In this document: positions 19,704 through 29,865 of the stretch, one piece after another
Layout: every line of letters begins with the position of its first letter
Numbering within the stretch: the first letter of the stretch is position 1
Assembly (NCBI GenBank): GCA_017640445.1
Contig: JAEPQQ010000007.1
Coordinates: 1-64,000 of the forward strand
DNA length: 64,000 nt
From: Bacteroidia bacterium
GTDB lineage: Bacteria; Bacteroidota; Bacteroidia; NS11-12g; UBA9320
Reading direction: 5' to 3'
Made by a program: the position numbers and the translations under genes
Notes under the pieces: generated by a model
Databases searched by the model: none
What the model was told of the DNA's origin: nothing
Seen by the model: the letters and a program-made list of their open reading frames with translations, nothing else

Positions 19704-20963
19704 ATGCAATTCAAGAGAGTTGTCGTGACAGGTATCGGTGCACTAACACCGATTGGGAATACGAAGGACGAGTACTGGAGTAATCTCGAAAATGGTGTTA
19801 GTGGGGCCGATTTTATTACGCGTTTTGACCCCGAGAAGTTCAAGACCCGCTTTGCATGTGAGGTAAAAAACTTTAAGGTTGAAGACCATCTCGATCGTCG
19901 GGAGCACCGCCGAATGGACCCCTATACACATTACGCTATGGTGGTTGCAGACGAAGCGATGCGTGATGCAGGCATGGCCGATGAGGCTGATCGTCCTGAT
20001 CCGGATCGAAGTGGTGTGATCTGGGGATCGGGTATTGGTGGATTACATACCCTGTTGCACGAAACGCGTTCCTTTATAGATGGAGACGGTACTCCGCGTA
20101 TCAGTCCGTTTTTTATTCCTATGATGATCTCTGATATAGCCAGTGGTTATATCTCGATGAAGTATAATCTTAGAGGTCCGAACTTTACCGCAGTTAGTGC
20201 CTGCGCTTCTTCCAATAATGCTATTATGGATGCTTTTACCTATTTGCGAATGGGGAAGGCAGATGTAATGATAACGGGAGGTTCAGAAGCTTGTGTAAAC
20301 GAGCTTGCAATGGGCGGTTTTAATTCCATGAAGGCACTGAGTGGTCGCAATGACGACCCCAAGACAGCAAGTCGTCCGTTTGACAAAGACCGTGATGGTT
20401 TTGTGTTAGGCGAAGGCGCTGCAGCTCTTGTACTTGAAACGTTGGAACACGCAAAGGCACGTGGTGCCAAAATCTATTGCGAGATTGGTGGTGGTGGTTT
20501 ATCTGCGGATGCACACCATATTACTGCTCCACATCCTGAAGGTTTAGGAGCCAGCAATGCTATGCGTTATGCACTGGCAGATGCAGAACTCGCTGAAACC
20601 GATATTGATTATGTCAATGTTCATGGAACGTCTACTCCATTGGGAGATTTGGCTGAGACCAAAGCGATACAGACGGTATTTGGTGAACATGCGTATGATT
20701 TGAATATCAGTTCAACCAAGTCGATGACCGGGCATTTGTTAGGGGCTGCGGGAGCAGTAGAAGCACTTGCTTGTATCCTGGCTATTACCAAAGGAATTGT
20801 TCCTCCAACAATCAACCACTTTACAGATGATGAAGTGTTTGATCCTCGATTAAATTTTACATTCAACGAAGCACAGAAAAGAGAGGTGAACGCCGCTCTT
20901 AGTAATACATTTGGTTTTGGAGGGCATAATGTGTCTCTCATTATGAAGAAGTTCTCGGAATAA
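19704..20963 (+). CDS. fabF: Beta-ketoacyl-ACP synthase II
   Basis: 419 aa; SACASSNNAIMDA, NVHGTSTPLGD, MTGHLLGAAGAVE. Confidence 0.97.
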   Translation: MQFKRVVVTGIGALTPIGNTKDEYWSNLENGVSGADFITRFDPEKFKTRFACEVKNFKVEDHLDRREHRRMDPYTHYAMVVADEAMRDAGMADEADRPDPDRSGVIWGSGIGGLHTLLHETRSFIDGDGTPRISPFFIPMMISDIASGYISMKYNLRGPNFTAVSACASSNNAIMDAFTYLRMGKADVMITGGSEACVNELAMGGFNSMKALSGRNDDPKTASRPFDKDRDGFVLGEGAAALVLETLEHAKARGAKIYCEIGGGGLSADAHHITAPHPEGLGASNAMRYALADAELAETDIDYVNVHGTSTPLGDLAETKAIQTVFGEHAYDLNISSTKSMTGHLLGAAGAVEALACILAITKGIVPPTINHFTDDEVFDPRLNFTFNEAQKREVNAALSNTFGFGGHNVSLIMKKFSE

Positions 20964-20970
20964 TTTCCTG

Positions 20971-21705
20971 ATGCGCTTCTTTTTTTCTTTAAACAAAAAT
21001 GATAAAGCTACCCGGGCTAAGATTCGGGATTTGATCGGTTTTCGTCCGGGAAATCTGGAATTGTACAAAAAGGCTTTTCGTCATTTATCGGCTTCTGAAA
21101 AGATTCAGTTTACCAGTGTTAAAAACAGCAATGAGCGTCTTGAATATTTGGGAGATGCCGTGTTGGACATGGTGATTGCAGAGATTGTTTTTAAGAAGTT
21201 TCCGTTTAAAGGAGAAGGCTTCCTCACCGAGGTCAGAAGCAAGATTGTAAGCAGACGCCAGCTGAGCTCGATGGCGATCAAGATTGGAATTCCTTCGTTC
21301 ATAGAGGTTGAAGACGTTCTTTCCAAAAATCGACACGTGATGAGTTCGTTGGCTGGAAATGCACTAGAAGCTTTGGTTGGTGCCATTTACCTCGATCGGG
21401 GGTATAGAGCTACCAAACACTTTGTTTACAAAAAGCTAATTAAACCCCATATCGATCTTGACGATATCCACAATCTGCATATAAACTACAAGAGCCTTGT
21501 AAATCAATGGGCCCAGAAGAATAAAAAACAGCTTGAGTTCAAAATTCTAACGGATAAGGGGAATGCGAAAAATGGCAAGTTTAAAATAGCCCTGGTGATC
21601 GATGGTGAAGAAATCGCCACAGCAGAGAACTATTCCAAAAAGAATGCAGAAAAAATGGCGTGTTCGAAAGCCGCCGAACAGTTAGGTCTTACCCCACAAA
21701 ACTAA
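20971..21705 (+). CDS. rnc: Ribonuclease III
   Basis: 244 aa; NERLEYLGDAVLDMVIAE, ALEALVGAIYLDRGY, C-terminal dsRBD (KNAEKMACSKAAEQL). Confidence 0.95.
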   Translation: MRFFFSLNKNDKATRAKIRDLIGFRPGNLELYKKAFRHLSASEKIQFTSVKNSNERLEYLGDAVLDMVIAEIVFKKFPFKGEGFLTEVRSKIVSRRQLSSMAIKIGIPSFIEVEDVLSKNRHVMSSLAGNALEALVGAIYLDRGYRATKHFVYKKLIKPHIDLDDIHNLHINYKSLVNQWAQKNKKQLEFKILTDKGNAKNGKFKIALVIDGEEIATAENYSKKNAEKMACSKAAEQLGLTPQN

Positions 21706-22055
21706 AGATCCCAGGCGTCGTAAAGACGTGTGATCAACTGATCTTCTTCTGCGTCTATGCGATCGTCGGCACGCACCAGCTTCATAGCAAAACGCAAGAA
21801 CTCGGTACGTTCTTTTTCGGTACTTTCTGAATAGAAGTCTTCTGCAAGCCTGGTTAATTCTTTGCCATAGTCTTCTTTCGGCAGGATGCTGATTTCTTCT
21901 GCAGCTGCTTCAAGATTGCTTCGGAATGGAAAGTTTTCCGTAATAAAATCAACGATTACGGAACCCTCCCGAGGGTCAAAATCGCCGTCTGACTCTGCCA
22001 GTATCAGCAGCATCATGTAACCGGCAACATCTTTGTTGAATTTTGCTTTGTGCAT
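21702..22055 (-). CDS. TerB-like small protein
   Basis: 117 aa helical acidic protein: MMLLILAESDGDFDPREGSVIVDFI ... LVRADDRIDAEEDQLITRLYD. Confidence 0.5.
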   Translation of the reverse strand: MHKAKFNKDVAGYMMLLILAESDGDFDPREGSVIVDFITENFPFRSNLEAAAEEISILPKEDYGKELTRLAEDFYSESTEKERTEFLRFAMKLVRADDRIDAEEDQLITRLYDAWDL

Positions 22056-22083
22056 CTCTTAAAGATTTAGACACAAGTTTATC

Positions 22084-22091
22084 TATTTTTG
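22084..22091 (+). promoter_or_regulatory. Putative -7 element TATTTTTG upstream of the outer-membrane beta-barrel gene
   Basis: Exact TAnnTTTG match 7 bp before the ATG at 22099; -33 element unclear, and the short spacing implies a very short leader. Confidence 0.3.
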
Positions 22092-22098
22092 AGTCAAT

Positions 22099-22716
22099 AT
22101 GAAACGGATTCTTACAATTCTGCTGTTGGTTATAACCGTTCTAATTAATAGCACTGAAGCCCAAGCCCAGTTTTTTAAGGCCAATGTACAACTTGGAGCC
22201 AATTTTAGCCAGATTGATGGCGATCATATTGGCGGTTACAACAAAGTAGGGTTAAACGGAGGTATAGGTATATTTCATGAGATTGATGATTTTAAGTCGT
22301 ATGGCTTTGAGATCAAATACGCCCAAAAGGGAAGTAGGTTGGTGAACGATCCGGATGCTGCGGTGCAACCAATTTTTATCATTAAATCGAGCTATGTGGA
22401 ATTTCCAATTACGTTCCGTTATACGTTTCCGTCATACGATTTTCTCAATGTAGAAACCGGTTTAAGTGTTGGTGTAAACGTTGGAGGTACGATTGACGAT
22501 GGACCCCGGGTTACCGATGCCAATTTCAATACCATCGAAGTAGCCTATTTGTTAGGTGCTACCTACCTGTTTAACGAACATCTCGGTTTTCGTGTACGTC
22601 ACGCCTATTCGGTAAACCGCATAGGGCTGAATTTCCCAAACTCAAGGCGCTGGTTTAACCGCGTTGGTATGTTTAATAGACTGTTTGAAGTGGGACTGGT
22701 TTACAATCTGAAATAA
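22099..22716 (+). CDS. Outer membrane beta-barrel protein (porin family, PorT-like fold)
   Basis: Signal peptide; LGANFSQIDGDHIGGYNKVGLNGG...FEVGLVYNLK. Confidence 0.7.
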   Translation: MKRILTILLLVITVLINSTEAQAQFFKANVQLGANFSQIDGDHIGGYNKVGLNGGIGIFHEIDDFKSYGFEIKYAQKGSRLVNDPDAAVQPIFIIKSSYVEFPITFRYTFPSYDFLNVETGLSVGVNVGGTIDDGPRVTDANFNTIEVAYLLGATYLFNEHLGFRVRHAYSVNRIGLNFPNSRRWFNRVGMFNRLFEVGLVYNLK

Positions 22717-22720
22717 CGCG

Positions 22721-23029
22721 GTGCACTTAATCGACTTCTTTATTGGCTTTTTTCTTATGAATGCCATGCCCCATTTTATTCTTGGCGTATGGAAACAGAG
22801 AATGCTAAGCGGGTTTGGTTTTTCTCCTCGCGCCAATATTCTGTATGCTCTTTTAAACTGTGTGGTTTCCGTGGTACTGTTTTGGTATGCTTATGGCTGG
22901 GAAGGTTTTTGTGCCCATGGAATATACGTTGGTGCCCTTAGTCTGTTAGTGGCATTTTTTATTCTTGCGCCTTTATGGTGTAGGTTGTTTACACTAAAAC
23001 AACCATCTTCAAGCTCCAGAAAGGCTTAA
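22721..23029 (+). CDS. Small integral membrane protein of unknown function (GTG start)
   Basis: 102 aa, 3 predicted TMs, 4 bp downstream of the preceding CDS. Confidence 0.5.
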   Translation: MHLIDFFIGFFLMNAMPHFILGVWKQRMLSGFGFSPRANILYALLNCVVSVVLFWYAYGWEGFCAHGIYVGALSLLVAFFILAPLWCRLFTLKQPSSSSRKA

Positions 23030-23198
23030 CTCCATCTTTTTAACCGATTCGCCAACTTACTACCTAGGTATAGCTAGTTAGCAGTGGCCAATTTGAGGCT
23101 TTGGGTCCTCCAATCTCATGTTTTCTGTAGTGGGCTGCCTAAATTCGGTAAGCTCAGAGGCAGAAGGCCTCATCGAGCATCGACCCAAAAAATCTAAA

Positions 23199-24668
23199 AT
23201 GGACACATTTACCACATCCAAACGTCAAACTTTTAGAAGGCGTATTCTACTACGCCCATGGAAAAACAGAGTAGCTTTTTTGATGCTGTTGGCCATTGCA
23301 CTTTGGCAATGTACATCCACTCCTTCAACCGATAACGATGGTGGCGAAGTGGAAGGCGAAGCGGAAGGACTTACCATTGGTCCTGGCGGATATGTAGACC
23401 CACCACCGGTGCGTACCTACCCAACCTCAGCAGAGCGAATTAACGGTTGGATCAATGAGCTGGCAACCGACTCCATCCGTGCACACGCATGGGACATCTG
23501 GGAGTCCATAACAACTACAACAACCTCGGGCCTTCCGGTTTGGGAAACCTGGTATACCGGGCACGAACTTTTTGAAATGGGCGGCATTGATTCGGAGAAT
23601 CGACCTTTGTTTCGAGATTTTGAATTCCCTACTCAATTCTTTCATACATCGGTACTAACATCACCTCCCATTGACGTAGCGGAACGACCGACTTCATTTA
23701 ATCGTTTTACGCAAAGCGTTGCCAATTATATTTGGGATCATGGATACAACGAAGCCTCTGTTCTTACGCAGATCAATGATTCGTTTAACGCCAGTGGAAC
23801 ACCCATCGCCGAGCGTCAGATACAGACTTCAGCAGATACGATTGATGCCAAATCGATTGTTCTAAAACCGGTGTTTCAATTTATTGAAGGCAATAGACCG
23901 ACAGCGATCCCATATTGGGCAGGCGTTTCTGTGGAATCTACCACAAACCTCACCAATCCGGAACCATATACATGGCGACAATGCGTTGTGGTTGACCCTA
24001 CCGGTAACCTACGGCCAGGAACCACCCACAGCATGAGTTGCAATGGAGCACCGGCACAGGAGTGGCCGGTAATTTCAATGGATGACTTCTATAACGTTCT
24101 CATCACACAAGAACAGGCCGATAGCTTTAGTACGTTCGCACTTGAATCGGGTGATGACCTGGGTGAAGATAACAAAGGCGATTCGGCATCGGTAGCCGAC
24201 CTGGTTAAGCCTGGAAACTATGCCTTGTTAATGGCCATGCACGTTACGGGTAAAGAAGTTAACAAATGGACCTGGCAGACCTTTTGGTGGTCGCATTTTC
24301 CGGATAACGCCCTTTATGGTAAAGACAGGCCATCGACCATAACAGGGCCATGGGACAACTACAACATGCGCACGGCTTATTACATGGTCGCTCCGGCGAA
24401 TACACCTTTTGGTGGAGAGCCATTGATTAGTTACAATCCCTATCTGGAAACAAATCTAAGTGGTACTGTTCCAATGGAAAATATTGCCGATAGCAGCATT
24501 CGCTGGTATGGGGTTTTTTCCAACTGCATGAGTTGCCACCGCATGGCAGCCTATCCGTCATCTAACTATGTGCCTGATGGCTACATCGATCCTGCAGATT
24601 CTTTCAAATTTTCGGCTAACACAAAAACCGACTTCTTATGGTCGATTCCAACCAGAGCACAGCAATGA
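23199..24668 (+). CDS. Putative lipoprotein with single C-terminal CxxCH heme-binding motif (first of homologous pair)
   Basis: Start at MDTFTTSKRQ; hydrophobic N-terminus ...LLAIALWQC; VWETWYTGHE; CMSCH at 24525-24539. Confidence 0.7.
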   Translation: MDTFTTSKRQTFRRRILLRPWKNRVAFLMLLAIALWQCTSTPSTDNDGGEVEGEAEGLTIGPGGYVDPPPVRTYPTSAERINGWINELATDSIRAHAWDIWESITTTTTSGLPVWETWYTGHELFEMGGIDSENRPLFRDFEFPTQFFHTSVLTSPPIDVAERPTSFNRFTQSVANYIWDHGYNEASVLTQINDSFNASGTPIAERQIQTSADTIDAKSIVLKPVFQFIEGNRPTAIPYWAGVSVESTTNLTNPEPYTWRQCVVVDPTGNLRPGTTHSMSCNGAPAQEWPVISMDDFYNVLITQEQADSFSTFALESGDDLGEDNKGDSASVADLVKPGNYALLMAMHVTGKEVNKWTWQTFWWSHFPDNALYGKDRPSTITGPWDNYNMRTAYYMVAPANTPFGGEPLISYNPYLETNLSGTVPMENIADSSIRWYGVFSNCMSCHRMAAYPSSNYVPDGYIDPADSFKFSANTKTDFLWSIPTRAQQ

Positions 24669-26164
24669 GACTCATGAGCACTACATCAATGAAACGAATT
24701 AAGTACGCACTTTATGGCATTCTTGCGTGTATCGTGATTTATTTAATGGCATGTACCGGAGCCCAATCACCGGAGGAGGAAGAAGAGGTTACTACACTGG
24801 ATTTTGAGGTTAACTTCAATCCTTTCCCCCCAAAGGACCTAAGTGCAAATGCGTCAGACACCGATCTGGTTAAGTTTGCCTGGGAGGAATTTCTTGCCCT
24901 AAACTGGAAGTCGTCGTACACTGAAAATAGTAAAAGAGATTATCCCGATCTAAATTGGAGATGGAATTCAGACTCATCAGCATACCCCGATTTGTTGGTT
25001 TGGGAAACCTACGCACACCGAACTGAGCTGCGGCCTTACGACGATCAGATGCTGCCTTTTGATGCACCACCGCACTACAGTTTCGGAGAAACATTGTATC
25101 CTGCGAACGGTGCCAGTTTTACCCTGTTTAACAACTTGGATGAGAATAATGAAATTGGTTCGTGTGATGTATATGGGCACGTAAGTGAATATGATAAGGA
25201 CGACATGGTGTTGTACCAGGCTAAGGTGAACCGCGACGAGTACGAGTACATTTATAACAATTACAATACCAAGGCTAAACTGCTGTCGGCAACCTCCAAT
25301 ACATTGAGCAATATAGATGCGTACAATGCGTATTATCCGGGTGCCGGTAGTACCTGTAATTGCCCGGTAGATTCTAACGTCATTTGTTTGCCATGTGGTG
25401 ATAGCCCAATTCCTGGAAAGTCGGGTGAAACCTACCAGGGAGCCATGGAGATTAAGACCGCATGGAGAATATTAGTGCCGGAGGATGATCCAAGTAAATA
25501 TCTTACCCGGGAGGTGATTGTATATGAGAAGAGTAACGACAGTATCTATTACGACAACAAAGTGTTGGCTCTCATAGGCATCCATATTATTCACAAAACC
25601 ACAAATTATCCCGATTATGTTTTTGCCACCTGGGAGCACAAGAGTGTTCAAGATAACGATATGGGATATGTGTTGCTTGATGCAAGTGGGAATGAAACCG
25701 GTCCTATTCACGCGAACTATCCACGGTTACATCCAATTCCGCCTCTGGTAGAAGAGTCTACCCGTCAGGTGCACCAGCAAATAGCAGCAATGAACCCCAA
25801 TTCCATCTGGCTAAATTACCGATTGGTAGGTGTGCAAGGTGCTCCAACCAACGACACCAGTTCCTTTAGCTTCTTTCTGGCAAACTACGTTATTGAGTCA
25901 GATACAACGCTTGCCGATTTTCATGGAAGCAGCATTGGAAATCCTCATGACGGGCAGCCGAACATTTTGCTGAATGGCACCCGATATAGCATGGGCGGTT
26001 GTAAGGGCTGTCACGGTGTGGCTCAACTTACCCTTGGTACAGATATGTCATTTTTGCTCGATACCGTTGGTAAGCCCGTGGTGGCTCCCGACGTTTTGGA
26101 ACACACCCCGTCAGCGGTTACGTTGAGCAAACTGGAACGTTACAAACAAGCTACTGCACGATAA
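24665..26164 (+). CDS. Putative lipoprotein with single C-terminal CxxCH heme-binding motif (second of homologous pair)
   Basis: ATGA overlap with upstream CDS; MKRIKYALYGILACIVIYLMAC lipobox; FAWEEFLALNW, LLVWETY; CKGCH at 26000-26014. Confidence 0.75.
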   Translation: MRLMSTTSMKRIKYALYGILACIVIYLMACTGAQSPEEEEEVTTLDFEVNFNPFPPKDLSANASDTDLVKFAWEEFLALNWKSSYTENSKRDYPDLNWRWNSDSSAYPDLLVWETYAHRTELRPYDDQMLPFDAPPHYSFGETLYPANGASFTLFNNLDENNEIGSCDVYGHVSEYDKDDMVLYQAKVNRDEYEYIYNNYNTKAKLLSATSNTLSNIDAYNAYYPGAGSTCNCPVDSNVICLPCGDSPIPGKSGETYQGAMEIKTAWRILVPEDDPSKYLTREVIVYEKSNDSIYYDNKVLALIGIHIIHKTTNYPDYVFATWEHKSVQDNDMGYVLLDASGNETGPIHANYPRLHPIPPLVEESTRQVHQQIAAMNPNSIWLNYRLVGVQGAPTNDTSSFSFFLANYVIESDTTLADFHGSSIGNPHDGQPNILLNGTRYSMGGCKGCHGVAQLTLGTDMSFLLDTVGKPVVAPDVLEHTPSAVTLSKLERYKQATAR

Positions 26165-26195
26165 CCAAAGTCCAACTGATCATACTTTAGGCTGG

Positions 26196-26228
26196 AGAGA
26201 CAGGTTCGAAGGAGTCTGTCTCTTTTTT
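26196..26228 (+). terminator. Intrinsic terminator downstream of the CxxCH lipoprotein pair
   Basis: AGAGACAG...CTGTCTCT stem followed by TTTTTT. Confidence 0.75.
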
Positions 26229-26246
26229 GTAGTAAGAGTTCGGTCG

Positions 26247-26819
26247 TTAGCCCTTCAAGGCATTCGCCATCTGCTGGAAATGCCGTTCGTTGTGGCACAA
26301 TATAAACTCGCAGGCCTCGGCAGCGTTGAATCTGACTATTGCGCCAATGGCCGAGTTGAACCGGATGGCGGTTACGTCTGTGGTTCGGTAAGCCGTTACC
26401 CACGATTTTAACTGAGCCAACGAAGAATCCAACTGGTCTAAAATAGTAGCAACATCGGTATTGGATAGCGAGGTCAAATCCAAAACAGGTTCGAACTTCT
26501 TTGTTGTCTTCATTTTATGTTTGATTTCACCGTTTTGAGGTGGAAATCGTTTGATCAGAAATGCAGGTGTCCGGTTAGGGCGTATCGCTTCAAGACTGCC
26601 TTCAATAGGTTTTAATCTGGAAAGGGTTGACTCGATTTTGGTTTCATACACTTCCTGTGCAATCAACATATGTTTGGCAACTTCAATCGCACTCCATGAT
26701 TTGGAATGCGGCCGATGAAGCCAATTGCGATTCTCCTTGCTTCGCAGTTGATTCAGGGTGTTGCGCAGTGCATTGATTCGTTCAATTTGTATTTCTGGTT
26801 TGATATGAGTACGTGCCAT
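26247..26819 (-). CDS. DinB/DfsB superfamily protein
   Basis: 190 aa; WSAIEVAKHMLIAQEVY ... CEFILCHNERHFQQM (His-containing helices). Confidence 0.7.
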   Translation of the reverse strand: MARTHIKPEIQIERINALRNTLNQLRSKENRNWLHRPHSKSWSAIEVAKHMLIAQEVYETKIESTLSRLKPIEGSLEAIRPNRTPAFLIKRFPPQNGEIKHKMKTTKKFEPVLDLTSLSNTDVATILDQLDSSLAQLKSWVTAYRTTDVTAIRFNSAIGAIVRFNAAEACEFILCHNERHFQQMANALKG

Positions 26820-26871
26820 TTCTTTTTTCTACAAAGGTGGATGCCGAAGGCCATCCGTCTGTTGATACAGA

Positions 26872-27447
26872 TCAAGATTTTAAACTTCGAAGACGGCTGA
26901 ATGTTTCCGGCGTCATGTTAAGGTACGACGCCAGGTATTTTTGCGGAATAGTCAACAGCGGGGCCGGGCATCGTTCTATAAATGCGTCGAAACGCTCTTT
27001 GGCTGTCATTGTGATCAATTCAATTTCGCGCTTCACCCTGCCAATAAGCAAATGTTGATGAACAATTCTACCCCAATAGTTGAATTCAGGGTAAAGGGTA
27101 AACCAGCTATTGTAGTCGTCTAGTGTGGTACGAATGAGCGTGGAAGGCGTTAAAGCTTCCAAAAAGTAATGCGAAGGGCTTTCTTCAAGGAATGAATCGT
27201 AAACGCCTGAAAAGCTTCCATCGAACGAAAAACCGATTACTTTTTTATCACCATTATTACCTATGATGTAGATTGCCTGCACGCCTGAAACCACCACATA
27301 GAAGTGGCGTTCCCGTACACCCGATTCCGTAATAAAGTCCGATCGTTTGAACTGTACTTCTTCCCAACCTTTGAAAAACTCGGGATGCGATGCCGGGTTA
27401 AGATCTAAAGGCTGAAACGCCCTCTGTAGAAGTGGTATGTGTTGCAC
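26872..27447 (-). CDS. Crp/Fnr family transcriptional regulator
   Basis: 191 aa; cNMP-binding-like beta roll and C-terminal IPQKYLASYLNMTPETFSRLRS helix-turn-helix. Confidence 0.85.
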   Translation of the reverse strand: MQHIPLLQRAFQPLDLNPASHPEFFKGWEEVQFKRSDFITESGVRERHFYVVVSGVQAIYIIGNNGDKKVIGFSFDGSFSGVYDSFLEESPSHYFLEALTPSTLIRTTLDDYNSWFTLYPEFNYWGRIVHQHLLIGRVKREIELITMTAKERFDAFIERCPAPLLTIPQKYLASYLNMTPETFSRLRSLKS

Positions 27448-27565
27448 GATACAAAGATGGGGTATAATCTAAAACCACATAACGATATCCGCTTAGATCA
27501 AAAAAGTACTGAAATTACCTTGTTGAGGTAACTTGTACTAGTTTCGTCGTTCAAACAAACTTCAA

Positions 27566-27994
27566 ATGGAACAGCGCGATTTAATAAAAGACCAGATTGA
27601 ACAACTAGGACGGGTTCTCGGCCACCTTCTAACTGGATTTCGGAAGCTCAGGGACGCGGGAAAACCAGAACAGGCCATTGAAGTGTCGAATGAGCAGTTC
27701 CACGAACTATTGGACAAAGACGTCTCCGGGTTTGTAGATATGGACTACGAGGAAGTGAAAGCGCTGGTGAAGAAGAAGCAGTTTAACGACGAGCATTTAG
27801 AGCTGCTGTCTTCGTATCTGGAAGAATTAGCGCACACCGTTGCATCCAACGATTCAAACCGGGCATTCGAATATGTTGAGCAGGCCATTCAACTGTTGGA
27901 GCTGGCAGACGAGATATCGGCTTCCGCATCTTTTACCCGGATTAGTAAGATGAACTACCTCGTTTCTTTAAAACAGCAGCTGCACAAAGGGTAG
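27566..27994 (+). CDS. Conserved small helical protein (DUF6483-like)
   Basis: 142 aa: MEQRDLIKDQIEQLGRVLGHLLTGF...; helical. Confidence 0.5.
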   Translation: MEQRDLIKDQIEQLGRVLGHLLTGFRKLRDAGKPEQAIEVSNEQFHELLDKDVSGFVDMDYEEVKALVKKKQFNDEHLELLSSYLEELAHTVASNDSNRAFEYVEQAIQLLELADEISASASFTRISKMNYLVSLKQQLHKG

Positions 27995-28016
27995 GGGAAA
28001 GGTATCTATTAGGTGC

Positions 28017-28310
28017 ATGAGAAACGTAACAATTCGAAAAGTGTTGACAGGTAGTGTCCTTGCTTTTTTACTTTTTGCTTCCGTGTCGTTCATTACCGTA
28101 GTAATGGATATATACCCGGCAACAGCACCATTATCATCGAGTTGTGAATTGCGAATTGGTTTTCCGTTTATCTATTATCACCAGTTTTGTTTGGACGCGT
28201 GCAAACCCAATTTTGGTTGGAATGGAAGGGGCTTCCTATTGGATGTTGGTATAACATGGTGTGTAACTGTTACAGGATACCTTACGTACTATAGAAAAAA
28301 GGTGATATGA
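28017..28310 (+). CDS. Small membrane protein, unknown
   Basis: 97 aa, two hydrophobic segments; overlaps next start by 4 bp (ATGA) suggesting operon. Confidence 0.45.
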   Translation: MRNVTIRKVLTGSVLAFLLFASVSFITVVMDIYPATAPLSSSCELRIGFPFIYYHQFCLDACKPNFGWNGRGFLLDVGITWCVTVTGYLTYYRKKVI

Positions 28311-29065
28311 AGGCTATAAAACTAACCGCGTCTGAATTCGTCCGAATCTGGATTAGAATGTACATTTCGTTGGTTGGGGTAATGTCTTTTCTGATGGTGT
28401 GTTTCCTTCTTTTTACATCGTATGAGGAAAGAGGTCTCCAAACCTTAAAATTTCAATTCTTATCTACCGAGGTGACAGTTGGAGAAATACAGGAAATTAA
28501 CAAGACCAATATCACCGTTAACGACCGGCCCGTAATAGAATATATTTTTACCTATCAAGTAGCCGGCAACAACTTGGTAGACTCTTCGTATGCGTACTCT
28601 GATTCGTATGAAGTAGGTGAGGAGGTGCCTGTGGATTTTATCCAAAACACGCCCGACGTAGCACGTATCACGGGGATGCAAACAGCAAAACACCCGTTTT
28701 GGCTCTTTTTAGCCTTACTGGTAGGAATGCTGGTAATCGCGGTATTGTTTGTACGATCCTTCCTGCGTACGTTAAACCTACAGCGGATGTTGAGGACAAG
28801 CGGTTTTGCAATGGCCAGCCTTAAGAGCAAAATCAAAACAAAAAAAGAGGAAAATGACAGGCCGGTGTACGCGCTTACCTATGAATTCTCCGATTCGTTC
28901 AGGAACTATGAGTTCGTAACAAAAACCACTTGTCCGGAGGATTTTTTCGAGAATGAACGAGTGTTATTCAATGCCCACGACCCGAATGACCTGCACCTCT
29001 TTATAAAGCACTTACCAGAGGATATTCGATTTAAGGTTCTTCGAATTCATGAAGTGGGACGTTAA
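28307..29065 (+). CDS. DUF3592-like membrane protein, paralog 1
   Basis: 252 aa; two TMs, VEYIFTYQVAGNNLV...YEVGEEVPVDFIQNTPDVARI pattern. Confidence 0.6.
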   Translation: MKAIKLTASEFVRIWIRMYISLVGVMSFLMVCFLLFTSYEERGLQTLKFQFLSTEVTVGEIQEINKTNITVNDRPVIEYIFTYQVAGNNLVDSSYAYSDSYEVGEEVPVDFIQNTPDVARITGMQTAKHPFWLFLALLVGMLVIAVLFVRSFLRTLNLQRMLRTSGFAMASLKSKIKTKKEENDRPVYALTYEFSDSFRNYEFVTKTTCPEDFFENERVLFNAHDPNDLHLFIKHLPEDIRFKVLRIHEVGR

Positions 29066-29083
29066 CAGATTAACCAAAACCAA

Positions 29084-29845
29084 ATGACCTACAGCATCAA
29101 ACTAACCCCTAAACACTTTTTTAAGATATGGTTCGCCATTGGATTTCCTGGAGTAGAGATTATTTTATTCCTTTTCTTAGGGGCTACCACCATCCGAGGA
29201 TTTAACTCATGCAACCTGGAAAACGTTCTTTTCGAGTTAAAGGAAACAGAAAAGGTGCCAGGACTAATTGTGAATGAAGAGCAGAAAGAAGGGAGTTTCT
29301 GGAAAGATGCTCTTATTCGATACGACTTTGTATACCGGGTTGATAGTACAGAGTATCAGGGAGTAGTTTATTCGCGTCCGTTGAGACCCCGAACGGGGAG
29401 TGAGGTTGTTGTCGAATATTTAAAGTCGAAACCAGGTGTGGCCAGACCAAACGGTGTTGAGCCAGGTATAGACGGAGTTTACAAATCTCTTTTTTTGCTA
29501 TTGTGTTCACTTGGTGCACTGGTTTTTATATTTCGTTCCCTAAACCGAATGATGGAGTTGCGAAAAACCTTGTTGGGTTTTAGTTTGGTTACAGCGGAGA
29601 TGATCGGAAATAGTAAGATCTTATCTGGGCAGAAAGATGAACATTTGTTCCTTCTGCGATACGCGTACACTGTTGGTTTACAGAATTGTGAGTATGAATT
29701 TGAGACAGGTGAGCCGCGCCGATTTAAGAAAAGTGAAACATTAATCTGTTCGGTTGAAAATCCTTCGTCAGTAATGTTCCTCATTCATCTTCCGTATTCG
29801 CTCAGGGAAAAAATCAAGGATGAACAAAACAAAGTAGCTGGTTGA
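29084..29845 (+). CDS. DUF3592-like membrane protein, paralog 2
   Basis: 253 aa; same architecture as upstream gene, RYDFVYRVDSTEYQGVVYS...GSEVVVEYLKSKPGVARPNG. Confidence 0.6.
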   Translation: MTYSIKLTPKHFFKIWFAIGFPGVEIILFLFLGATTIRGFNSCNLENVLFELKETEKVPGLIVNEEQKEGSFWKDALIRYDFVYRVDSTEYQGVVYSRPLRPRTGSEVVVEYLKSKPGVARPNGVEPGIDGVYKSLFLLLCSLGALVFIFRSLNRMMELRKTLLGFSLVTAEMIGNSKILSGQKDEHLFLLRYAYTVGLQNCEYEFETGEPRRFKKSETLICSVENPSSVMFLIHLPYSLREKIKDEQNKVAG

Positions 29846-29865
29846 GATGCGTACAGAAGCTCACC

